26,338 nt of DNA from a crenarchaeote SCGC AAA261-N23. Its GTDB lineage: Archaea > Thermoproteota > Thermoprotei > Gearchaeales > Gearchaeaceae. Under the pieces are notes generated by a model. It had not been told where the DNA came from. It did no database searches and worked only from the letters and a program-made list of their open reading frames with translations. A program made the position numbers and the translations under genes. The stretch covers positions 1 through 26,338 of the forward strand of contig AQVQ01000012.1 in NCBI GenBank assembly GCA_000375685.1, given 5' to 3'. Positions within the stretch are counted from its first letter, which is position 1. Every line of letters starts with the position of its first letter. Shown here piece by piece: positions 23,094 through 26,338 of the stretch.

Positions 23094-23729
23094 TTGAATA
23101 AGTCGCATATGAGAGGAGTATATTATACAGGAACAACAACAATCGCATTAACGGTAGAAGACGCTGTAGTAGTTGCCGCTGATAGGAGAGTAACAGAATC
23201 ATACAGCAAAAAAATAGCTCATAAAGTAGGAAAGAAAATTTTAGAAATTGATGAGCATGTTGTTACAACAATAGCAGGAGGAGTTGCTGATGCTCAATAT
23301 ATTGTTGATCAACTAAGGGCGATATCCAAATTATATTCAATGGACAACAATAAAAAAATACCTATTAGAAGTTTGGCCAATTTCGCTTCAATTCTGCTTT
23401 TCAATGCTAGAATATATCCTTATATCGTGGAGCTCAACATAGGTGGTTACGATGATCAGGGTCCTTCATTGTATACAGTAGATCCATTGGGATCCTTAAC
23501 ACAAGAGAAATATATTGCTAGAGGATCAGGTTCTCCTTACGCTTTAGGAGTAATAGAATCTAGATATAATCCTAAACTGTCTTTAGAAGACACAATTAGG
23601 CTAGCAATCGACGCATTAAAAAGCGCGATAAGATGGGATCTATTTACAGGAGAGGGAATTGATGTAGCCTATGTATCAAAAGAAGGTGTTGTTTTCTTAA
23701 AGGAAGAAGAAGTTAAAAAATACATTTAA
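23094..23729 (+). CDS. psmB: Proteasome subunit beta (catalytically active type)
   Basis: 211 residues from the TTG preferred because of the GGTGG at 23084-23088 (a GTG at 23085 would add three residues). A short propeptide ends in VYYTG, and self-cleavage would expose TTTIAL with the catalytic Thr1. VVAADRRVTESY (the D17 and K33-type region), TIAGGVADAQ and ARGSGSPYALGVIE are typical of beta subunits. It forms the inner rings of the 20S core. The gene directly precedes aCPSF1 (7-base gap), an arrangement often seen in archaea. A second, inactive-looking beta gene is at 20199. Confidence 0.93.
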   Translation: MNKSHMRGVYYTGTTTIALTVEDAVVVAADRRVTESYSKKIAHKVGKKILEIDEHVVTTIAGGVADAQYIVDQLRAISKLYSMDNNKKIPIRSLANFASILLFNARIYPYIVELNIGGYDDQGPSLYTVDPLGSLTQEKYIARGSGSPYALGVIESRYNPKLSLEDTIRLAIDALKSAIRWDLFTGEGIDVAYVSKEGVVFLKEEEVKKYI

Positions 23730-23736
23730 GGTCTCG

Positions 23737-25638
23737 ATGTTACTTTATGAAAAAATAAAGGAAGTATTATTTGAAAATCTACCAAAAGAAACAAACATCA
23801 AGATAGATTTTGAAGGCCCTTATCTTTCAATATATACTGATAATATATCTCTAGTTACAGGTGAAACAGGTTTAGCTCCTAAGCTTGCTAAATTACTTAG
23901 AAAGAAAATTTTAATAAGGCCTCTTGAAAGCATTAGGTTAGAAAAAGATAAGGCTAAAGAAATTATAAAAAGCTTAGTTCCCAAAGAAGCTCAACTCGAT
24001 GAAAACATGATAATATTCGATGATATAAGAGGTGAAGTTCACTTATACGCTTTGAAACCTTCTCTAATAAGAGGAAGAGGTGATGTAGGATTATGGGAAC
24101 TAACTAGTAAAACAGGATGGAAAATCATTCTACATAGAAAACCACCTATATATTCGGAGATCATGAAAATGGTCGATACATATATATATACTAGATTAGA
24201 GAGTCAATACAAGGAAGCCATCAATATAGGAATGCGAATTAATAGAGAACCGATTACAAATGGCGTAGGAAGTATAAGAGTTATACCTTTGGGTGCTGCA
24301 AGCGAAGTAGGAAGGAGTTGTTTCCTTATTTCCACTGATTCAAGCAATATACTTCTTGATGCAGGATTGAAGCCTGGCGCTAAAAATCTGCTTGAAGAAT
24401 TTCCCGCTTTTTATTTGGTAGATAATTTAATTGAAAAATTAGATGCGGTAATAATTTCACATGCTCATTTTGATCATTGCTCTGCATTACCGTATTTGTT
24501 TAAATACGGCTACAGAGGACCTGTATATATGACAGAGCCTACTAAATATCTTTGTGCACTTATAATTAGCGATTATCTTAATATTTTACAAAAAGAGGGA
24601 AGACCGTTACCTTATTCATTTTCCGATCTAACAAATGCTTTGATTCATACTATTACTTTAGATTATGGAGAAGTAGTTGATATCGCGCCAAACGTGAAGC
24701 TTACATTATATAATGCAGGTCACATACTAGGTTCAAGCATTGTACATTTGCATTTTGGTGAAGGATATCATAACTTGATATACACTGGTGATTTTAAATA
24801 CGCTAAAACTAGGTTATTAGATCAAGCATTTAATCAGTTCAAAAGGAATGAAACAATAATTATGGAAGGAACATATGGAGGTCCTACAGACATAATGCCT
24901 AACAGAGTCGAAGCTACTAACCAATTGCTCGACATGATAAGAAAAACAATTGAAGAGGGAGGTAAAGTATTAATGCCAATGTTGGCTGTTGGTAGAGCTC
25001 AAGAAATACTTTTAACAATATTTGAAGGCATGGAAAATAATCTAATACCGAAAGTACCAGTATTAGTAGAAGGAATGATACATGAAACTACTGCCATTCA
25101 TATCGCCTTTCTTGAGGAATTATCTTACGAAGTGAAAGAGAAGGTATTCAGGGAAGGGATCAATCCTTTCACTTCAGAATACTTCAATTTAATTAAGGAT
25201 ATTGCTGATAGAAGAGAAATTGTTGAAGCTGGACCTTGCATTATTGTTGCTACTTCAGGCATGCTTACTGGAGGACCTGCGGTTGAATATTTTAAATTGT
25301 TGGCAGGTGATGAAAGGAACTCAGTAATATTTACCAACTTTCAAGTAGAAAATACACCAGGTAGGAAAATAAAAGATGGGGCTAAAGAAGTTTATCTTCC
25401 TGGCGAAAAAGAACCGGTAATTGTAAAATTAAAGGTATATTCAGCGGAAGGTTTTTCAGGGCATTCCGATAGAAACCAATTAATAAATTATATAAAAAAT
25501 TTGCCCAGCAAACCCAGAAATATTGTATTATGCCATGGCGAACCTACTAAGCTATATAACTTATCTCAAGTAATTAGAAAAGAGTTACATATACAATCCT
25601 TTGTACCAGAAATAGGGGAAACAATTAAAGTAAAATAA
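23737..25638 (+). CDS. aCPSF1, KH-domain beta-CASP ribonuclease
   Basis: 633 residues, normal for aCPSF1. Two N-terminal KH-like domains (about 1-145) bind RNA. The metallo-beta-lactamase core shows IPLGAASEVGRSC, HAHFDH (242-247), GHILGSS and TGDFKYAKTRLL. The beta-CASP part has EGTYGG, LMPMLAVGRAQEIL, ATSGMLTGGP, GFSGHSDRNQL and the final histidine in LCHGEP. It is the archaeal transcription termination factor that cleaves nascent RNA 3' ends at U-rich sites. It follows psmB by 7 bases and converges on the PUA gene. Confidence 0.96.
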   Translation: MLLYEKIKEVLFENLPKETNIKIDFEGPYLSIYTDNISLVTGETGLAPKLAKLLRKKILIRPLESIRLEKDKAKEIIKSLVPKEAQLDENMIIFDDIRGEVHLYALKPSLIRGRGDVGLWELTSKTGWKIILHRKPPIYSEIMKMVDTYIYTRLESQYKEAINIGMRINREPITNGVGSIRVIPLGAASEVGRSCFLISTDSSNILLDAGLKPGAKNLLEEFPAFYLVDNLIEKLDAVIISHAHFDHCSALPYLFKYGYRGPVYMTEPTKYLCALIISDYLNILQKEGRPLPYSFSDLTNALIHTITLDYGEVVDIAPNVKLTLYNAGHILGSSIVHLHFGEGYHNLIYTGDFKYAKTRLLDQAFNQFKRNETIIMEGTYGGPTDIMPNRVEATNQLLDMIRKTIEEGGKVLMPMLAVGRAQEILLTIFEGMENNLIPKVPVLVEGMIHETTAIHIAFLEELSYEVKEKVFREGINPFTSEYFNLIKDIADRREIVEAGPCIIVATSGMLTGGPAVEYFKLLAGDERNSVIFTNFQVENTPGRKIKDGAKEVYLPGEKEPVIVKLKVYSAEGFSGHSDRNQLINYIKNLPSKPRNIVLCHGEPTKLYNLSQVIRKELHIQSFVPEIGETIKVK

Positions 25639-25648
25639 AACTATTTGT

Positions 25649-26143
25649 CTATACTTTGAGTATCTTCATACAAATTTTAAATAACTCATCACCTACATAA
25701 TGAATATTTTTAATTACCCTGCCTTTCCTTTGTTGTAATTTTTCAGTAAAGGAATCTAACACGACTCCTATAGATAAAATTTTATTATTTTGCGACCTTA
25801 CGGAAACTAAATCATCAACTTTAACATTTAATGGAAAAGAAACAATGCCGGGTGCCATTACATCCGCCCCATTTAGTATATGTGAGATTGCACCATCATC
25901 AACAACTACGCTTGGAAGAGCGCTTCTTATCTTGTTAAATAAGGTGGGATATAATCTGTTTGATTTTTCAAAAAGTAAAGGTTGACCATCTATTATATAA
26001 ATTTTTAAATCTCCTTCAATTTCAAAAACTTGGACTTGCTTATTTTTCTCTGAAGTTTCAATAATGCCATTTTTCATAGCCAATTCAAGTATATCCTTAG
26101 ATTCAGACTTGCTTAGAGGCCTTATTCTTTTGAGATCGCTCAT
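25649..26143 (-). CDS. MCT-1/Tma20-like PUA-domain protein
   Basis: 164 residues. The N-terminal domain (about 1-70) includes IRPLSKSESKDILELAMKNG and the conserved LYPTLF. The PUA domain (about 75-155) has VVVDDGAISHILNGADVMAP and ends with VIKNIHYVGDELF, matching the eukaryotic MCT-1 pattern ending in ENIHYLGDxLW. PUA proteins of this group bind tRNA or rRNA; the eukaryotic relative aids translation re-initiation and recycling. It converges on aCPSF1 with a 10-base gap and is divergent from the LSm gene. Confidence 0.87.
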   Translation of the reverse strand: MSDLKRIRPLSKSESKDILELAMKNGIIETSEKNKQVQVFEIEGDLKIYIIDGQPLLFEKSNRLYPTLFNKIRSALPSVVVDDGAISHILNGADVMAPGIVSFPLNVKVDDLVSVRSQNNKILSIGVVLDSFTEKLQQRKGRVIKNIHYVGDELFKICMKILKV

Positions 26144-26191
26144 AAATAAATTAAGTATATATTATATTTGACAACTAAAAAATATAAGAAC
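26144..26191. promoter_or_regulatory. Divergent promoter region, PUA gene / LSm
   Basis: 48-base AT-rich gap. tatatttg around 26163-26170 is about 26 bases before the LSm ATG; ttaagtatata nearby could serve the PUA gene on the other strand. Confidence 0.35.
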
Positions 26192-26338
26192 ATGTCATCT
26201 TCACAGGAATTTCTGCAAGGAATGATGGGACAACCTGTATTAATTAAGCTTAAAGGAGGAAGAGAAATAAAAGGAATACTAAAAAGCTACGATATTCACA
26301 TGAATTTGATATTACAAGAGGCCGAAGAAATACAAAAA
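26192..26338 (+). CDS. Sm-like archaeal protein (SmAP1 type), 5' part
   Basis: First 49 residues of an LSm protein: MSSSQEFLQGMMGQPVLIKL, then KGGREIKGILKSYDIHMNL with the Sm1 signature, running off the contig end. The last 95 bases are identical, inverted, to 19891-19985. Continuing from 26338 into 19890 in reverse keeps the frame, adds 23 residues (DGNTRKLGTLIIRGDNVIM...) and gives a complete 72-residue LSm ring subunit followed by eL37. It should form RNA-binding rings. Confidence 0.9.
   Translation, partial: MSSSQEFLQGMMGQPVLIKLKGGREIKGILKSYDIHMNLILQEAEEIQK
26244..26338. repeat. Terminal 95-bp inverted copy (right contig end)
   Basis: Exact reverse complement of 19891-19985, ending at the last base of the contig. 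Same length as the match at the left end. Confidence 0.95.

Noticed and set aside
1..26338. CRISPR array, provirus or defence island
   Set aside because: No regularly spaced repeats, cas genes, capsid genes, integrase or restriction genes were seen.

Overview
The window is an AT-rich archaeal sequence that fits the Thermoproteota (crenarchaeal-type) best. It encodes a thermosome subunit, a TFIIB-like factor, Elf1, two Sm-like archaeal proteins, eS17, eL37 and eL38, two proteasome beta subunits, both archaeal beta-CASP ribonucleases (aCPSF1 and aCPSF2), an archaeosine tgtA, GGGP synthase, a presenilin-type protease and a type IV pilus operon with a class III pilin. Most genes have no Shine-Dalgarno site and sit directly behind AT-rich TATA-like boxes, as expected for leaderless transcripts. 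Genus-level placement is not possible from the text alone.

Layout as given. (1) 1-3356: the 5' half of a winged-helix/NrdD-like gene (-), tRNA-Pro, a SWIM-finger protein, a micro membrane ORF, Elf1, the 5' half of GGGP synthase (+), then the 3' half of the same NrdD-like gene (+). (2) 3365-4734 (-): eS17, SerK-like serine kinase, MoaD/ThiS-like carrier. (3) 4823-7044 (+): thermosome, AK6-type kinase. (4) 7036-12985 (-): an overlapping operon running TFB paralog, coiled-coil protein, secretion ATPase, two short TadC-like membrane proteins, pilin, two unknown proteins. (5) 13143-16345 (+): LSm (SmAP3-like), TgtA, aminotransferase. (6) 16348-17085 (-): PAC2 protein ending in an HbYX-like tail. 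(7) 17148-19275 (+): aCPSF2 and presenilin-like protease. (8) 19262-19816 (-): eL37, tRNA-Ala, tRNA-Val, eL38. (9) 19819-20199 (-): a PsmB/LSm chimera. (10) 20665-25638 (+): class V aminotransferase, CYTH protein, FKBP isomerase, active PsmB, aCPSF1. (11) an MCT-1-like PUA protein (-) and the start of the true LSm gene (+), which runs off the end.

The most important structural observation is that the contig contains two probable chimeric joins. The first 95 bases are the exact inverse of 1995-2089, and the last 95 bases are the exact inverse of 19891-19985. Both matches are exactly 95 bases and both run to a contig end, as expected from an assembler overlap of fixed length. Reversing the outer segments restores two intact genes in frame: a 670-residue wHTH-NrdD-like protein and a 72-residue LSm protein directly upstream of eL37. 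The inferred true order is reverse(1-1994), then 2090-19890, then reverse(19986-26338). Inverted joins at short homology are typical of multiple displacement amplification, so a single-cell genome is a likely source. GGGP synthase and the first PsmB are therefore truncated by the joins rather than fused to new domains.

Biologically, the best leads are the reconstructed wHTH-NrdD-like protein, which seems to be a ribonucleotide reductase relative turned regulator; the overlapping SerK plus ubiquitin-like carrier pair, suggesting phosphoserine-dependent cysteine synthesis; and a divergent TFB heading a pilus operon.
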